Of a DNA stretch of 64,000 nucleotides, positions 33,525-44,587 are shown piece by piece (the stretch's first letter is position 1; each line of letters starts with the position of its first letter). The stretch comes from Micromonospora noduli (GTDB lineage Bacteria > Actinomycetota > Actinomycetes > Mycobacteriales > Micromonosporaceae), in the NCBI RefSeq assembly GCF_003264365.1, contig NZ_PYAK01000003.1:62001-126000 (forward strand), in the 5' to 3' direction. The notes under the pieces are model-generated. The model did no database searches, was not told the origin of the DNA, and saw only the letters and a list, made by a program, of their open reading frames with translations. The translations under genes were made by a program, and so were the position numbers.

Positions 33525-34277
33525 TCAGGCGCTGGGGGCGCGGTGCTCGGCGGCGGCGTCCAGAGCGGCGGCCTCCTCCGGTGTGGGCGCGCTGCCGCCC
33601 AGGTGCGCGGGCTGCCACCAGGTGTCGTCCGGGCCGGCGGGAGTGTCCGGATAATCCCGCTGCGCCCGGTCGACGAGGGCGCTGAGGCGGGTGGTCAGCT
33701 CGGCGGCCAGCACGTTCGGGTCCGGGAAGTCCGCCGGGTCGATCGGCTCGCCGATCAGGATGGTGATCGGCGTGTGCCGACGGGTCAGAGTGCGCGGGCG
33801 GCCCTTGGTCCAGAGGCGCTGGGTGCCCCACAACGCGACCGGCAGCACCGGCACCTTCGCCGAGCGGGCCATCCGGACCGTGCCGCTCTTGAGCTCCTTC
33901 ACTGTGAACGACCGGCTGATCGTCGCCTCGGGGAAGACGCCGACGACCTCGCCCTGCTTGAGAGCGCCCACGGCGGCGCGGAACGAGGCCGCGCCGGCCT
34001 GCCGGTCCACCGGAATGTGCCGCATCCCGCGCATCAGCGGGCCGGAGATCTTGTGCGTGAAGACCGAATCCTTTGCCATGAAGCGGACCAGCCGGCCCGA
34101 CGCGTTCGCGCCCAGACCGGCGAAGATGAAGTCGAGGTAGCTGACGTGGTTGCTGGCCAGCACCGCCCCGCCCGTGCGGGGTACGTGGTGGGCGCCCTCG
34201 ATGGTGATCTTCAGGTCGAGGACCCGGAACAGCGTCTTGGCGGCGGCGATAACGGGCGGGTACACGAGCTCCGGCAT
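33525..34277 (-). CDS. 1-acyl-sn-glycerol-3-phosphate acyltransferase (PlsC family)
   Basis: The 250-residue membrane-associated enzyme has the acyltransferase block I NHVSYLDF (His44, Asp49) and block III FPEATIS near residue 115, with VLPVALWGT as block IV. It transfers acyl groups to lysophosphatidic acid or a related alcohol. The C-terminal 40 residues are Ala/Pro-rich and carry DDTWWQPAHLGG, common in actinobacterial members. TAGATT ends six bases before the ATG, so the message should be leaderless. Confidence 0.92.
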   Translation of the reverse strand: MPELVYPPVIAAAKTLFRVLDLKITIEGAHHVPRTGGAVLASNHVSYLDFIFAGLGANASGRLVRFMAKDSVFTHKISGPLMRGMRHIPVDRQAGAASFRAAVGALKQGEVVGVFPEATISRSFTVKELKSGTVRMARSAKVPVLPVALWGTQRLWTKGRPRTLTRRHTPITILIGEPIDPADFPDPNVLAAELTTRLSALVDRAQRDYPDTPAGPDDTWWQPAHLGGSAPTPEEAAALDAAAEHRAPSA

Positions 34278-34289
34278 TCGCAGAATCTA
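34278..34289 (-). promoter_or_regulatory. Leaderless promoter -10 box for the PlsC-type acyltransferase
   Basis: On the minus strand TAGATT is followed by six bases and the ATG at 34277. No ribosome-binding site is visible. Confidence 0.5.
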
Positions 34290-34372
34290 CCCTGACCGGC
34301 TGGGGATCGGCTGGGTGGAGAACCGGCGGCGACGCGGGTGGCGCGCCACCGCCGGTTCGGCGGTCGAGCGTG

Positions 34373-36433
34373 TCAGTCGGCGAGCTTGTTCAGGTCCATT
34401 CGGCCCCGGGCGAACGCGTCCACCCGACCCCACCGACCGGGGATGTCCAGCACCTCGATGCGACCCATCCCCACCGGCAGCCGTGGCTCGACCGCCAGGT
34501 GACCCTCGTGCGGCTCCAGGCCGAGCATGGTGCGTAGCAGCAACAGCGGCGTACCGGTCGACCAGGCCTGCGGACTGCACGCCGTCGGGTACTCCACCGG
34601 GAACTTGGTCAGCTCCCGCGGATAGCCGCCGAACGCCTCCGGCAACCGGCCGTCGAAGTACGTGGCCGCGTCCAGGATGCCGTTGGCGATGGTCGCGGCC
34701 TCCTCGGCGAAGCCGTAACGGCGCAGGCCCCAGGCGATGAACGAGTTGTCGAACGGCCAGATCGTGCCGTTGTGGTAGCCGATGGGGTTGTAGCGGGCCT
34801 CCCCCTCGGCGAGGGTGCGCACCCCCCAGCCGGAGAAGAGCCGCGGCCCGACCAGGTGCGCGGCGAGCTTCTCCGCCCGCTCGGGTTCGACGATCCCGCT
34901 CCACAGCAGGTGGCCGATGTTGGAGCTGAGGATGTCGCACTGCCGGCCGTCCGGGTCCAGGGCCAGGGCGAAGTACTCGCCGTCGTCCACCCACCAGTCC
35001 CGGTTGAACCGCTCCTTCAGCTCTGCCGCCTCCCGCTCCAACTGGTCGGCGAACTCCGGGTCACCCCAGAACTCCCGCGCCAACCGGGCGGCGCGGACCT
35101 TCGCGTCGTACGCGTACCCCTGCACCTCGCAGGTGGCCCGTGGGAACGGTGGCAGCGTGCCGTCGGAGTAGGAGATCGAGTCCCAGGAGTCCTTCCAGCA
35201 CTGGTTCTCCAGGCCGGTGTCGGTGTTGCGTCGCTCGTACCAGATGTAGCCGGTGCCGACCAGGTCGGCGTAGTTGTCGATCCACCTCAGCGCGGCCCGG
35301 GACTCCTGCTCCAACTCCTTGACCAGCGCGACGTCACCGCTCCACCGCTCGTACTCGTCGAGCAGCACGATGAACAGTGGCGTCGCGTCGACCGAGCCGT
35401 AGTACGGCGAGTGTGGCTGCTCCTCGAAGGCCGCGGTCTCGCCGTAGCGCATCTCGTGCAGGATGCGGCCCGGGTCCTCGTCCCGGAAGTCGTCGAACCG
35501 GCTGCCCTGCAGGGACGCCAGGATGCGCAGGGTCGTCTTCGACAGCTGCGGGGTGAACGGCAGTGTCTGCAGGCAGGTGAGGATGCTGTCCCGGCCGAAC
35601 ATGGTCATGAACCAGGGCAGACCGGCGGCGGGCAGGGTGGCGCCGCCCAGCGACAGCGGCGAGAAGCGCAGCGCCGCCAGGTCGATCAGACTGCGCCGGT
35701 ACGTGCTGGCCACCCGGCCGTGCTCACTGTTGACCTTGGGTGCGTCGGCGATCCACTTCTCCAGGTCGTGTTGGAGAGCGAGCCGCTCGGTGCCGTGCTG
35801 GCGCAGCCCGAACCGCAGGTCCCGGCCGCCGGGCCCGACCGCGTGGGTCTGGACGTCGATCGAGGCATCCCACTGCTCGTTGGGCTCCAGGTGCACTGTG
35901 TACGCGAAGCCTCTGCTGTCGTAGCGGGCCGACATCGACGACGAGATGATCGTCTCCCGACGGAAGTTCCCCCGCCGGTACCCCAGCCGCAGCCGGTCCG
36001 ACTCCACCTCGGTGTAGATCTCGCCCTTCTTGTTCAGGATCTCGTCCTTGACCTGGAACAGGTCGGCGAAGTCGGACGCCGCGTCCATCCGTACTTCCAG
36101 GTCGACCGGCTTCTCGTCGTGGTTGAGGATGGTCAGCTGCTCACAGAAGCTGCCGCCCACCGTGCGCTCCCGAATGATCGACAGCTTCGCGTCCACGTAG
36201 TGCGTGGCCATCCCCGGGACCAGAAAGAATCGCGACTCGAAGTACTGCAGGTCGTCGTAGGAGAGCGAGTTGAGTCGCTCGCCGTTGACGGTCAGCACCC
36301 AGGTCGACAGGAACCGGGTGTCGATGGAGAAGAGCCCGGTGGGCTCGCTCGGCGTCGCCTCGATGTCACCGGTGTCCTCGCAGACGACGAACGTGTTGCC
36401 GTCCAGGATCCGGATCGTGTTGCTCTGCCCCAT
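34373..36433 (-). CDS. Amylo-alpha-1,6-glucosidase / glycogen-debranching family
   Basis: The 686-residue protein has an N-terminal glycogen-debranching-associated beta domain (residues about 10-200, TFVVCEDTGDIEATPSEPTGLFSIDTRFLS). A C-terminal (alpha/alpha)6 glycosidase domain follows, with PWFMTMFGRDSILT, YYGSVDATPLFI, LENQCWKDSWDSI and GYHNGTIWPFDNSFIAWG. Catalytic acids are expected in KDSWDS and near NGTIWPFD. Relatives cleave alpha-1,6 branches or trim glycans. The start at ATG 36433 overlaps the SCP2 gene stop as ATGA and has GGGGAGG before it, so it is tightly coupled to that gene. Confidence 0.9.
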   Translation of the reverse strand: MGQSNTIRILDGNTFVVCEDTGDIEATPSEPTGLFSIDTRFLSTWVLTVNGERLNSLSYDDLQYFESRFFLVPGMATHYVDAKLSIIRERTVGGSFCEQLTILNHDEKPVDLEVRMDAASDFADLFQVKDEILNKKGEIYTEVESDRLRLGYRRGNFRRETIISSSMSARYDSRGFAYTVHLEPNEQWDASIDVQTHAVGPGGRDLRFGLRQHGTERLALQHDLEKWIADAPKVNSEHGRVASTYRRSLIDLAALRFSPLSLGGATLPAAGLPWFMTMFGRDSILTCLQTLPFTPQLSKTTLRILASLQGSRFDDFRDEDPGRILHEMRYGETAAFEEQPHSPYYGSVDATPLFIVLLDEYERWSGDVALVKELEQESRAALRWIDNYADLVGTGYIWYERRNTDTGLENQCWKDSWDSISYSDGTLPPFPRATCEVQGYAYDAKVRAARLAREFWGDPEFADQLEREAAELKERFNRDWWVDDGEYFALALDPDGRQCDILSSNIGHLLWSGIVEPERAEKLAAHLVGPRLFSGWGVRTLAEGEARYNPIGYHNGTIWPFDNSFIAWGLRRYGFAEEAATIANGILDAATYFDGRLPEAFGGYPRELTKFPVEYPTACSPQAWSTGTPLLLLRTMLGLEPHEGHLAVEPRLPVGMGRIEVLDIPGRWGRVDAFARGRMDLNKLAD

Positions 36434-36804
36434 CAGTGCACCTCCCCGGCGAATCGCCGACGCGGTCCACGGGCGTCCGGGGAACCCGGGAAGACCCGCT
36501 CCACCTGTACGACGAGACGCGCGTCGCCCGACACCGTCATGTCCCCCCGCAACAGCGCGGCCAAGCCGTGCTCGCGCCCCGAGGCGATGTCGTCGAAGAG
36601 GACCGGGCTCGCGCCGATCACCGTGTCGGCCTCCTGGTCCTCCTGACTCACATTCAGCCGGCCGTGGTCGATCCTCAGCAGCCAGTGCCGGGTCTGCGCC
36701 CCCTCGTGCAGGTCGATCCGCAGCGTCCCGGAGGTCTTGGCCAGCAGGGGTTCGTACCCCCGCCGGTCCAGGTCCTCGAAGAACCTCGTGGTCGCGTCCA
36801 CCAT
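36433..36804 (-). CDS. SCP2 sterol-binding domain protein
   Basis: The 123-residue protein is a single SCP2-like domain: FFEDLDRRGYEPLLAKTSGTLRIDL, then HWLLRIDHGRLNVSQ, and GDMTVSGDARLVVQVERVFPG. This hydrophobic-cavity fold binds lipids or acyl compounds; in many actinobacteria it is a free-standing module. GGGAGGAG precedes the ATG at 36804. It is cotranscribed and coupled with the glycogen-debranching gene, a pairing whose logic is not obvious. Confidence 0.82.
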   Translation of the reverse strand: MVDATTRFFEDLDRRGYEPLLAKTSGTLRIDLHEGAQTRHWLLRIDHGRLNVSQEDQEADTVIGASPVLFDDIASGREHGLAALLRGDMTVSGDARLVVQVERVFPGSPDARGPRRRFAGEVH

Positions 36805-36969
36805 CGGGTCCACTCCTCCCAGTTGCCGGGCCGGGGATCCCACCCACCGCGCTCGCGTCGCACGGACGGCCGGCGTTGCACGTCCCCGCACGGGTCCCCG
36901 CCGCTCCCCCGGTCAACCTCGCCCAATTCGGGTGACCCGCCCTGTCCCACCCCCGCCCCGCCCCGCGCC

Positions 36970-37030
36970 GGTGATCAAGAGCTTTGCGTCATCGCTTCCG
37001 GCGTGTCGTGACGCGAAGCTCTTGATCACC
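36970..37030. repeat. Long interspersed hairpin, 22-bp arms
   Basis: The arms 36970-36991 (ggtgatcaagagctttgcgtc and one more base) and 37009-37030 pair with one G-T wobble around a 17-nt loop. The core gatcaagag..tgcgtca recurs at 40733. It lies between two minus-strand genes, after the CBS gene's neighbourhood and before the SCP2 promoter region. Confidence 0.85.
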
Positions 37031-37099
37031 GAAGGGGTGGAGACGCCACAGCGCCGGCCCTCCCGGATGGGAGAGCCGGCGCGTGCCGCGGCGGACGGG

Positions 37100-37516
37100 T
37101 CAGTTGTTCGGGTCGTCGGCGCTGATGTCGGCCAGGACCGACTGCGGTTCGCGCTCTACCGCGAGGTCACCCATCGACACCAGGCCGATCAGGCGCCCGT
37201 CGTCGATCACCGGAAGTCGGCGTACGGCGTACGTCCGCATCAGGTCCGCGGCGGCCACAGCATCGTCGTACTGACTCACCGTGATCACGTCGCGAGTGGT
37301 GATCTGGCTCAACCGGGTCGAGCCCGGGTCCATGTTCTCCGCGACACCTCGGACCGTGATGTCCCGGTCCGTGACGATGCCGACCACACTGTCGCCGTCG
37401 GTCACCACCACATCGCCGATCGCACTGTCACGCATCTCCTGCGCGGCGGCGATGAGCGTGTCGTTGCCGTCCATCGTCACCAACCGGGTCGTCATGAACT
37501 CTCCGACCGTTGTCAT
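37100..37516 (-). CDS. CBS domain pair protein
   Basis: The 138-residue protein is made only of two CBS motifs (residues about 8-60 and 75-130): FMTTRLVTMDGNDTLIAAAQEMRDSAIGDVVVTDGD and TTRDVITVSQYDDAVAAADLMRTYAVRRLPVID. Such Bateman modules bind adenine nucleotides and signal energy state, often in trans. GGGGAGCACC before the ATG fixes the start. No enzyme partner is adjacent. Confidence 0.9.
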   Translation of the reverse strand: MTTVGEFMTTRLVTMDGNDTLIAAAQEMRDSAIGDVVVTDGDSVVGIVTDRDITVRGVAENMDPGSTRLSQITTRDVITVSQYDDAVAAADLMRTYAVRRLPVIDDGRLIGLVSMGDLAVEREPQSVLADISADDPNN

Positions 37517-37589
37517 GGTGCTCCCCTCTCGGTGTCGGCACGGCCCGTCTACCCGCCGCCGGGGAGGGGGTAACGCATACGGCCCCGGC

Positions 37590-38273
37590 CTATCGACGCG
37601 GGTGCCGCAGGCGCCGCAGTTCGTAGAGGCCGCTGCTGGTCAGGCTGTAGAACGCCGGCAGCAGCAGGAAGATCACCAGCGCGAACAGCGGGCCGGTGAA
37701 GAATCCGACGAGGATCGCCAGCGCGTAGCCCAGGAGGCCGATCGCGGCCCGGGCCCGTTCGGCCGGGAAGAACCGAAGCGGCACCGTCTGGTCCAGCAGA
37801 TCGTGGTGCCGGGCGAGGTAGTGGTACAGCCCCAGCCAGCTCACCGAGACCAGGACGCCGACCAGACCGTAGACGACGACGCCGGTCCGCTGGTCCGCCT
37901 GGTCGCCGTCCCGCATGGCCTGCGAGACGACCGAGGTGGCGAACGGCAGCAGCGCGGTGCTGAACAGCACTGCGAGGTTGTACCACTGGAGGGCCTTTCC
38001 GCTGTTCTCCACCCGGTTGAAGGCGGCTCGGTGGTTCAGCCAGCCCACCGCCACGTACACGTACGACGTGACATAGGCGAGGTACGCCGGCCACTGCTCG
38101 ACCAGCGCGTGCAGTAGCTGACCGCGGCCGACCCGAGGCGGCTGGAGGTCGAGCACCAGCAGCGTGATGATGATGGCGAAGACCCCGTCGCTGAACGACA
38201 GCAGCCGGGAGGTTTCCCGCCGCAGGGTCGGGCCCGCGGGGCCGGTCTCGTCGCTGCTCGTGCCGGCGCCCAT
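37590..38273 (-). CDS. TMEM175-like potassium channel family protein
   Basis: The 227-residue protein has six transmembrane segments and the family signature R-x-L-x-x-FSDGVFAI near residues 23-34 (RLLSFSDGVFAIIITLLVLDL). Bacterial TMEM175 proteins are tetrameric potassium channels with one such repeat per subunit, matching this length. GGGAGTGGGCG precedes the ATG at 38273. A longer frame to 38345 adds unconserved residues. Confidence 0.87.
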   Translation of the reverse strand: MGAGTSSDETGPAGPTLRRETSRLLSFSDGVFAIIITLLVLDLQPPRVGRGQLLHALVEQWPAYLAYVTSYVYVAVGWLNHRAAFNRVENSGKALQWYNLAVLFSTALLPFATSVVSQAMRDGDQADQRTGVVVYGLVGVLVSVSWLGLYHYLARHHDLLDQTVPLRFFPAERARAAIGLLGYALAILVGFFTGPLFALVIFLLLPAFYSLTSSGLYELRRLRHPRR

Positions 38274-38375
38274 CGCCCACTCCCTCCCCGACGTCCCGCA
38301 ACGGCAAAGCAGGGCGGTATACCCGGCGACGGGCGGCACACCCACCTACCGGCGGCGCGCACCGGCTCCGCTGCC

Positions 38376-38387
38376 TACCGTGGGCGG
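38376..38387 (+). promoter_or_regulatory. Leaderless promoter -10 box for nucleotidyltransferase-family gene
   Basis: TACCGT at 38376-38381 ends six bases before the ATG at 38388. Confidence 0.5.
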
Positions 38388-38969
38388 ATGATGACGGGCG
38401 AGGAGGAGCTGCGGGAACTGGTTTCCGGCAGCGATTGGCTGACCCGGGCGCTGACAGTGGTGCGTGATTCCGGGCTGCCGGACGCCTGGATCGGCGCGGG
38501 CGCCCTGCGCGACCTGGTGTGGGGCGAGCGGTACGGCGACGGGTTCGACCCGGCGCGGGTCCGCGACGTGGACGTTGTCTTCTTCGACCCGGCGAGGCTG
38601 ACCCGCGCCGACGACGACCGGGCCACCGCCCGGCTGGCGGGGATGTGGCCGCAGCCGCCGTGGCAGGCGCGCAACCAGGCGGCGGTGCACACCTGGTACG
38701 CGGCGAAGTTCGGCGGTGACCCGATCGAGCCGTACCGAAGCGTGGCCGAGGCGGTCGCCACCTGGCCGGAGTACGCGACAGCGGTGGCCGTCCGCCTGGA
38801 CCCGACCGGCCGGCTCAAGGTCTGCGCCCCGTACGGCCTGACGGACCTGCTGGCCGGGGTGTGGCGACACAACCCGGCCCGGGTGGACGTGGCCCGGTCG
38901 CGGCAGCGGTTGGCACGGCACCGGCCGGCGCAGCGTTGGCCCGGCGTGACAGTGATCGAGCCGGGCTGA
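38388..38969 (+). CDS. Nucleotidyltransferase family protein (COG3575-like)
   Basis: The 193-residue protein has the pattern of a putative nucleotidyltransferase: LPDAWIGAGALRDLVW (G-A-G-x-x-R), RVRDVDVVFFDPA with paired acidic residues, and the family segment WQARNQAAVHTWYAAKFG. The family is widespread and uncharacterised; the substrate is unknown. The leaderless box determines the start. It converges with the F420-dependent oxidase-type gene, 15 bp away. Confidence 0.85.
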   Translation: MMTGEEELRELVSGSDWLTRALTVVRDSGLPDAWIGAGALRDLVWGERYGDGFDPARVRDVDVVFFDPARLTRADDDRATARLAGMWPQPPWQARNQAAVHTWYAAKFGGDPIEPYRSVAEAVATWPEYATAVAVRLDPTGRLKVCAPYGLTDLLAGVWRHNPARVDVARSRQRLARHRPAQRWPGVTVIEPG

Positions 38970-38984
38970 TCGGCTGTGGGCGGG

Positions 38985-40814
<1,830 letters not shown>

Positions 40815-40823
40815 TCAGGGGGG

Positions 40824-42161
40824 TCAGGGGAGGAGATCTCCCAGGGCGGTGGCCTCCAGGTCGTCGCGGATCACTGCGGCGTCGCCCTCGATGACCAGGG
40901 TCAGGGCTTCCGGGTGCAGGTGGGTGGCTGCCGCCGCGGAGACCTGGTCCACGTCGGCGGAGAGCAGCGACTCGCGCAACCGCGCGTGGTAGTCGTCCGG
41001 CAGGTCGTGCACCACCAGGGTGGTCAGCGCGGAGGCGATCGCCCGAGGGCTCTGCAACTCGACCGAGAGCTGCCCGGCCCGCCAGGAGCGGGCCACCTCC
41101 AGCTCCTCCTCGGTCACCCCGGTGGCCTGGGTACGGGTGATCTCGCCCACCGCCTCGACCAGGGCCGGGGCGGTGACCGCCGTCTGCACGCCGGAACTGA
41201 CAGCGAAACGACCGAACCGCCGCGACGCGGCGAAATCGCCCCGGATGCCGTAGGTGTAGCCGTGCACCTCCCGCAGCAGGTGGTTGAGTCGGGAGGTGAA
41301 CGCCCCGCCGAGCACCGTGCCGGCGAGCGTCATCGGCACGTAATCGGGGTGCGCCCGGTGTGGCGACGGGTGGCCCAGCCGCAGCGTGGACTGCACCGAG
41401 CCGGGCCGGTCCACCAGGATGATCCGACGACCGCTGTGCAGCGGCACCTCGATGGGGCCACCCCGCTCGGCGGGACCACCACCGGTGCCGGCGAACGCCG
41501 CAGCGGCCAGCGCGTCCAGGTCGATCCGGTCCAGGTCACCGGCGACGATCAGGGTGCCGGGGCGCAGGAACCACTCCGAGTGGAAGACCGTCACGTCCTC
41601 CACGTCCAACCCGGCGACCGACTCCGGGTCGCCGTGCATCGGCCGTCCCCAGCGGTTCTGCGCGCCGAACAGGTCGGCGCGCAACGCGGCGTCGGCCCGC
41701 GGGCCGGGGTTGGCCCAGTCCATCCGGAGCGCGGTCGCCTCGTCGTCGCGGACCCGGCGTACGTCGGCGGGGTCGAGCCGGGGCGTCCGGACCGCCTCGG
41801 CGAGCAGTTCCACGGCCGCGCTCAGCCGGTCCACCGGGATCACCACGCTGGCCTGGAACGAGTCCCAGTCCAGACCGGTCGACAAAGCGGTGCCGAGCCC
41901 TTCGACGGCGAGCGCGTACGCGGCGGCGTCCCGCTGCGCGGTCCCCTCCTCCAACGCCTTGGCCAGCACGCCGGACAGACCCTCCTTGCCGACCGGCTCC
42001 TGGCCCGCGCCCACGTCGAGCAGCAGCAGGGCCACGGCGAGGTTCTGCCCCGGCAGGTGCGCGGCGACGACCTGACCACCGGCCGCGGCGCGGCGGACCA
42101 CCGGCGGGAACCGGTACGGGCGGGCGGCACCCGGGCCGGGACGGTCGGCGATCAGCGTCAT
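40824..42161 (-). CDS. M16 family peptidase, non-catalytic subunit
   Basis: The 445-residue protein has the two-lobed M16 fold but lacks the HxxEH zinc motif; at that place it reads LSGVLAKALEEGT. The later R/Y substrate pair region is present in HGYTYGIRGDFAASRRFG. In bacterial M16 pairs this is the R/Y-bearing partner of a catalytic subunit. It starts inside the stop of the catalytic gene (ATGA at 42161-42158), so the two are made in equal amounts. Confidence 0.9.
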   Translation of the reverse strand: MTLIADRPGPGAARPYRFPPVVRRAAAGGQVVAAHLPGQNLAVALLLLDVGAGQEPVGKEGLSGVLAKALEEGTAQRDAAAYALAVEGLGTALSTGLDWDSFQASVVIPVDRLSAAVELLAEAVRTPRLDPADVRRVRDDEATALRMDWANPGPRADAALRADLFGAQNRWGRPMHGDPESVAGLDVEDVTVFHSEWFLRPGTLIVAGDLDRIDLDALAAAAFAGTGGGPAERGGPIEVPLHSGRRIILVDRPGSVQSTLRLGHPSPHRAHPDYVPMTLAGTVLGGAFTSRLNHLLREVHGYTYGIRGDFAASRRFGRFAVSSGVQTAVTAPALVEAVGEITRTQATGVTEEELEVARSWRAGQLSVELQSPRAIASALTTLVVHDLPDDYHARLRESLLSADVDQVSAAAATHLHPEALTLVIEGDAAVIRDDLEATALGDLLP

Positions 42162-43447
42162 GAGGTCTCCTCGGGCAGGTAGGTCAGGGTCACCCGGTCG
42201 GTGGCGAGCACGTCGGCGGCGGCCTCGGCGATCTGCTCGGCGGTGACCGCGAGCAGGGCCGGCAACTGCTCGGCGATGCGGGCCGGGTCACCGAACTGCG
42301 TGGCGTACCGGCCGAGCAGGTCCGCGCGGCCGTCGACGGTGGACAGCTGACGCCACCACCCGGTGCTGAGCAACGCCTTGGCCCGATCCAGCTCGGCGGC
42401 GGTGACCGGCACGGTGGCCAGCTCGTCGACGACCTCGGCCAGCCCCTCGGCCAGCCGCTCGGCGCTCACCCCGGGGCGGGCGGTGGCGGTGGCGATCAGC
42501 GGTGCCGGGGCATGGGCGAGGTCCACCCCGTACGCCCCGACCAGGTCCGGTTGCGCGATCCGCTCGCCGTCGGCGAGGCGCTGGTAGAGCCGGCTGCCCC
42601 GGCCGCTGCCCAGGATGGTGGCGAGCACGGTGATCACGTTGTATCCCGGGCTGCCGAACGGGTAGCTGCGGTGGGCGATGTAGACCCGTGGCGCGGGCAC
42701 GTCGGCGCTCACCGACTCGACGGCCGTCTGCCCGGTGGCGGGGACGCTGCGGCCGTCCGGTGCCGGCGGGATGTCGTCGCGGGCGGGCAGCGCGCCGAAG
42801 TACTTGTCGGCGAGCGCGAACACGTCGGAGGCGGTGGCGTCGCCGACCACGGTGAGCACCGCGTTGTTCGGCGCGTAGTAGGTCTGGTGGAACGCCTGGA
42901 AGGTGGCCAGGTCGGCGGCGTTCAGGTCGGCCATCGAGCCGATCGTCGCGTGGTGGTAGGGGTGCCCCGGCGGGTAGAGCAGCGGCAGCAACCGCAGCCA
43001 GGCGTCGCCGTACGGCACGTTCTCGTAGCGCTGCCGGCGCTCGTTCTTCACCACGTCCCGCTGGTTGTCCAGCGTCTCCTGGGTGAGGGCGGGGACCAGG
43101 CCGCCCATCCGGTCGGCCTCCAACCAGAGCGCCAGCTCCAGGTGCTCGGCCGGGACCGTCTCGAAGTAGTTGGTCCGGTCCGGGTTGGTGGTGGCGTTGA
43201 GCGAGCCGCCGGAGCCCTGGATCAGCTTCATGTGCTCGGTCTTCGCCACGTTCACCGAGCCCTCGAACATCAGGTGCTCGAAGAGGTGGGCGAAACCGGT
43301 CTGCCCGGCCGGCTCGTGCCGGGAGCCGACGTCGTACCAGAGGTTGACGGCCACGGCGGGCGCGGTGCGATCCTCACTCACCACCACGCGCAGGCCGTTG
43401 TCCAGTCGGGACGTCTGAATGGGCCAGGGGTAACCGCTGTCGGGCAT
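42158..43447 (-). CDS. M16 family zinc peptidase, catalytic subunit
   Basis: The 429-residue inverzincin has HxxEH in TGFAHLFEHLMF (His54, Glu57, His58) and the downstream Glu expected in the ETLDNQRDVVKNERRQRYEN segment. It pairs with the following non-catalytic subunit to form the closed chamber that degrades peptides. TAGCGT ends seven bases before the ATG at 43447, so the message is leaderless and the longer frame to 43942 is excluded. Confidence 0.93.
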   Translation of the reverse strand: MPDSGYPWPIQTSRLDNGLRVVVSEDRTAPAVAVNLWYDVGSRHEPAGQTGFAHLFEHLMFEGSVNVAKTEHMKLIQGSGGSLNATTNPDRTNYFETVPAEHLELALWLEADRMGGLVPALTQETLDNQRDVVKNERRQRYENVPYGDAWLRLLPLLYPPGHPYHHATIGSMADLNAADLATFQAFHQTYYAPNNAVLTVVGDATASDVFALADKYFGALPARDDIPPAPDGRSVPATGQTAVESVSADVPAPRVYIAHRSYPFGSPGYNVITVLATILGSGRGSRLYQRLADGERIAQPDLVGAYGVDLAHAPAPLIATATARPGVSAERLAEGLAEVVDELATVPVTAAELDRAKALLSTGWWRQLSTVDGRADLLGRYATQFGDPARIAEQLPALLAVTAEQIAEAAADVLATDRVTLTYLPEETS

Positions 43448-43550
43448 GCCCCCGACGCTATCCGATCTCGGAGGCGGAAAGGTGACGTGCTGTCGGTCGG
43501 CGAGCCGACCCGGGCGGCATCGGAGCCGCCGCGTGGGGTACCGGAGAGCA

Positions 43551-44300
43551 ATGACCGTCACCCCGCCTCCGTCCCGGTCCGCCGGCCGGGCCGCCACCGC
43601 CGTCGTACGCGCCAGCACCGCACTCGGCCGGCTGCGCCGCGGCCGGCTGCTGCATCCGGCCGGTCGCTCGTTCGTCGGCGAGACGGTGATCTGGGGTACG
43701 CCCGGACCGCCCACCGGGGTCGCTCTGCTGGACCACCCCGGCCGGTACCGGACCACCATCCGGCTCTCCAAGGGGACGCCCACGCCCGGCAGTTGGCCCG
43801 ATGTCCTGGGTCTCGCGCTGCGCCTGCACCGCGACGGAGGCCAGCCGTTCGACCTGTTGGTCAGCTCCAGCGGCGCGGCCCCGGTGCTGCGGAACCTGCC
43901 GCTGCCCCGACGTCGCTTCACCGGCACGTACAGCACGATCACGTACTACCGCGCGGGTCGGCGCCGCCTCTGGCTGGCCGCCCTGGCCGACCCCGACTCG
44001 GCCGACCTCGGCCGCAGCCTGGCCACGGCGGCCGCCGTGACCCGGACGGACACCCCGCGCCTGGTGCTCGCGGTCGCGTCGGCGGTGGGGCCGTGGCGGC
44101 TGGTCGGGCAGGTCAGCCTCGGCACCCAGCTCAGCGCCGCGGAGGACGCGGCGCTCGCGTTCGACCCGGTGCGCAACCTGCCACCCGAACTGCGGGTGGC
44201 AGGTCCGCTGGCCTGGCTGCGGGACCAGACCTACCGGGGGTCGCGCCGGGCCCGCGGGGCGACCGCTCAGTCCGGAGGTTCGACCGCCACCACGGTCTGA
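43551..44300 (+). CDS. Conserved hypothetical, distantly catalase-like fold
   Basis: The 249-residue protein has RYRTTIRLSKGTPTPGSWPDVLGLALRLHRDGGQPFDLLVSSS in its first half, which recalls the R-F-S-x-G-x-G...PD..G.A.R pattern of catalase-related proteins. The catalase active-site His and haem Tyr are not evident. Similar actinobacterial proteins are usually labelled hypothetical or phosphodiesterase; I do not endorse either function. GGAGAG lies close to the ATG at 43551. It converges with, and overlaps by 34 bp, a small acidic protein gene. Confidence 0.65.
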   Translation: MTVTPPPSRSAGRAATAVVRASTALGRLRRGRLLHPAGRSFVGETVIWGTPGPPTGVALLDHPGRYRTTIRLSKGTPTPGSWPDVLGLALRLHRDGGQPFDLLVSSSGAAPVLRNLPLPRRRFTGTYSTITYYRAGRRRLWLAALADPDSADLGRSLATAAAVTRTDTPRLVLAVASAVGPWRLVGQVSLGTQLSAAEDAALAFDPVRNLPPELRVAGPLAWLRDQTYRGSRRARGATAQSGGSTATTV

Positions 44301-44485
44301 TCCGAGGTACGACGCTCCAGCACCGTGTCCGGTGCGGCGTTCTGGTCCGCTTCGCGGATGTCCGAATCGGCGAGGATGGCCTCCGCCTGCGCCTCCGGGT
44401 CGTCGCTGCCCACCGCCTCCTCCTCGGGCAGGAGGTGGTGCGCGCGGGACTCCACCCGCTCCTGATCGCTCTGCTCGTGTGTCAT
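44267..44485 (-). CDS. Small acidic protein (72 aa)
   Basis: The acidic, probably disordered protein contains HHLLPEEEAVGSDDPEAQAEAIL and NAAPDTVLERRTSDQT. This pattern recurs as a short protein in many actinomycetes, so I consider it real. Function is unknown. AGGGGTGCC precedes the ATG at 44485. Its 3' end overlaps the convergent gene by 34 bp. Confidence 0.68.
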   Translation of the reverse strand: MTHEQSDQERVESRAHHLLPEEEAVGSDDPEAQAEAILADSDIREADQNAAPDTVLERRTSDQTVVAVEPPD

Positions 44486-44575
44486 GGCACCCCTGTTACC
44501 CCGACCGCGCCCCCGGCACGCGATCTCCCGCTCCGCATCTTGGGACGACAGGACGGGTGACCGCGTCCGGTCGGG

Positions 44576-44587
44576 TACGCTGGCCCG
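44576..44587 (+). promoter_or_regulatory. Leaderless promoter -10 box for the aro leader peptide
   Basis: TACGCT at 44576-44581 ends six bases before the GTG of the leader peptide, so transcription likely starts at the leader start codon. Confidence 0.5.

Noticed and set aside
34772..36646. Long plus-strand open frame
   Set aside because: It is antisense to the debranching enzyme, which has clear domain motifs on the minus strand.
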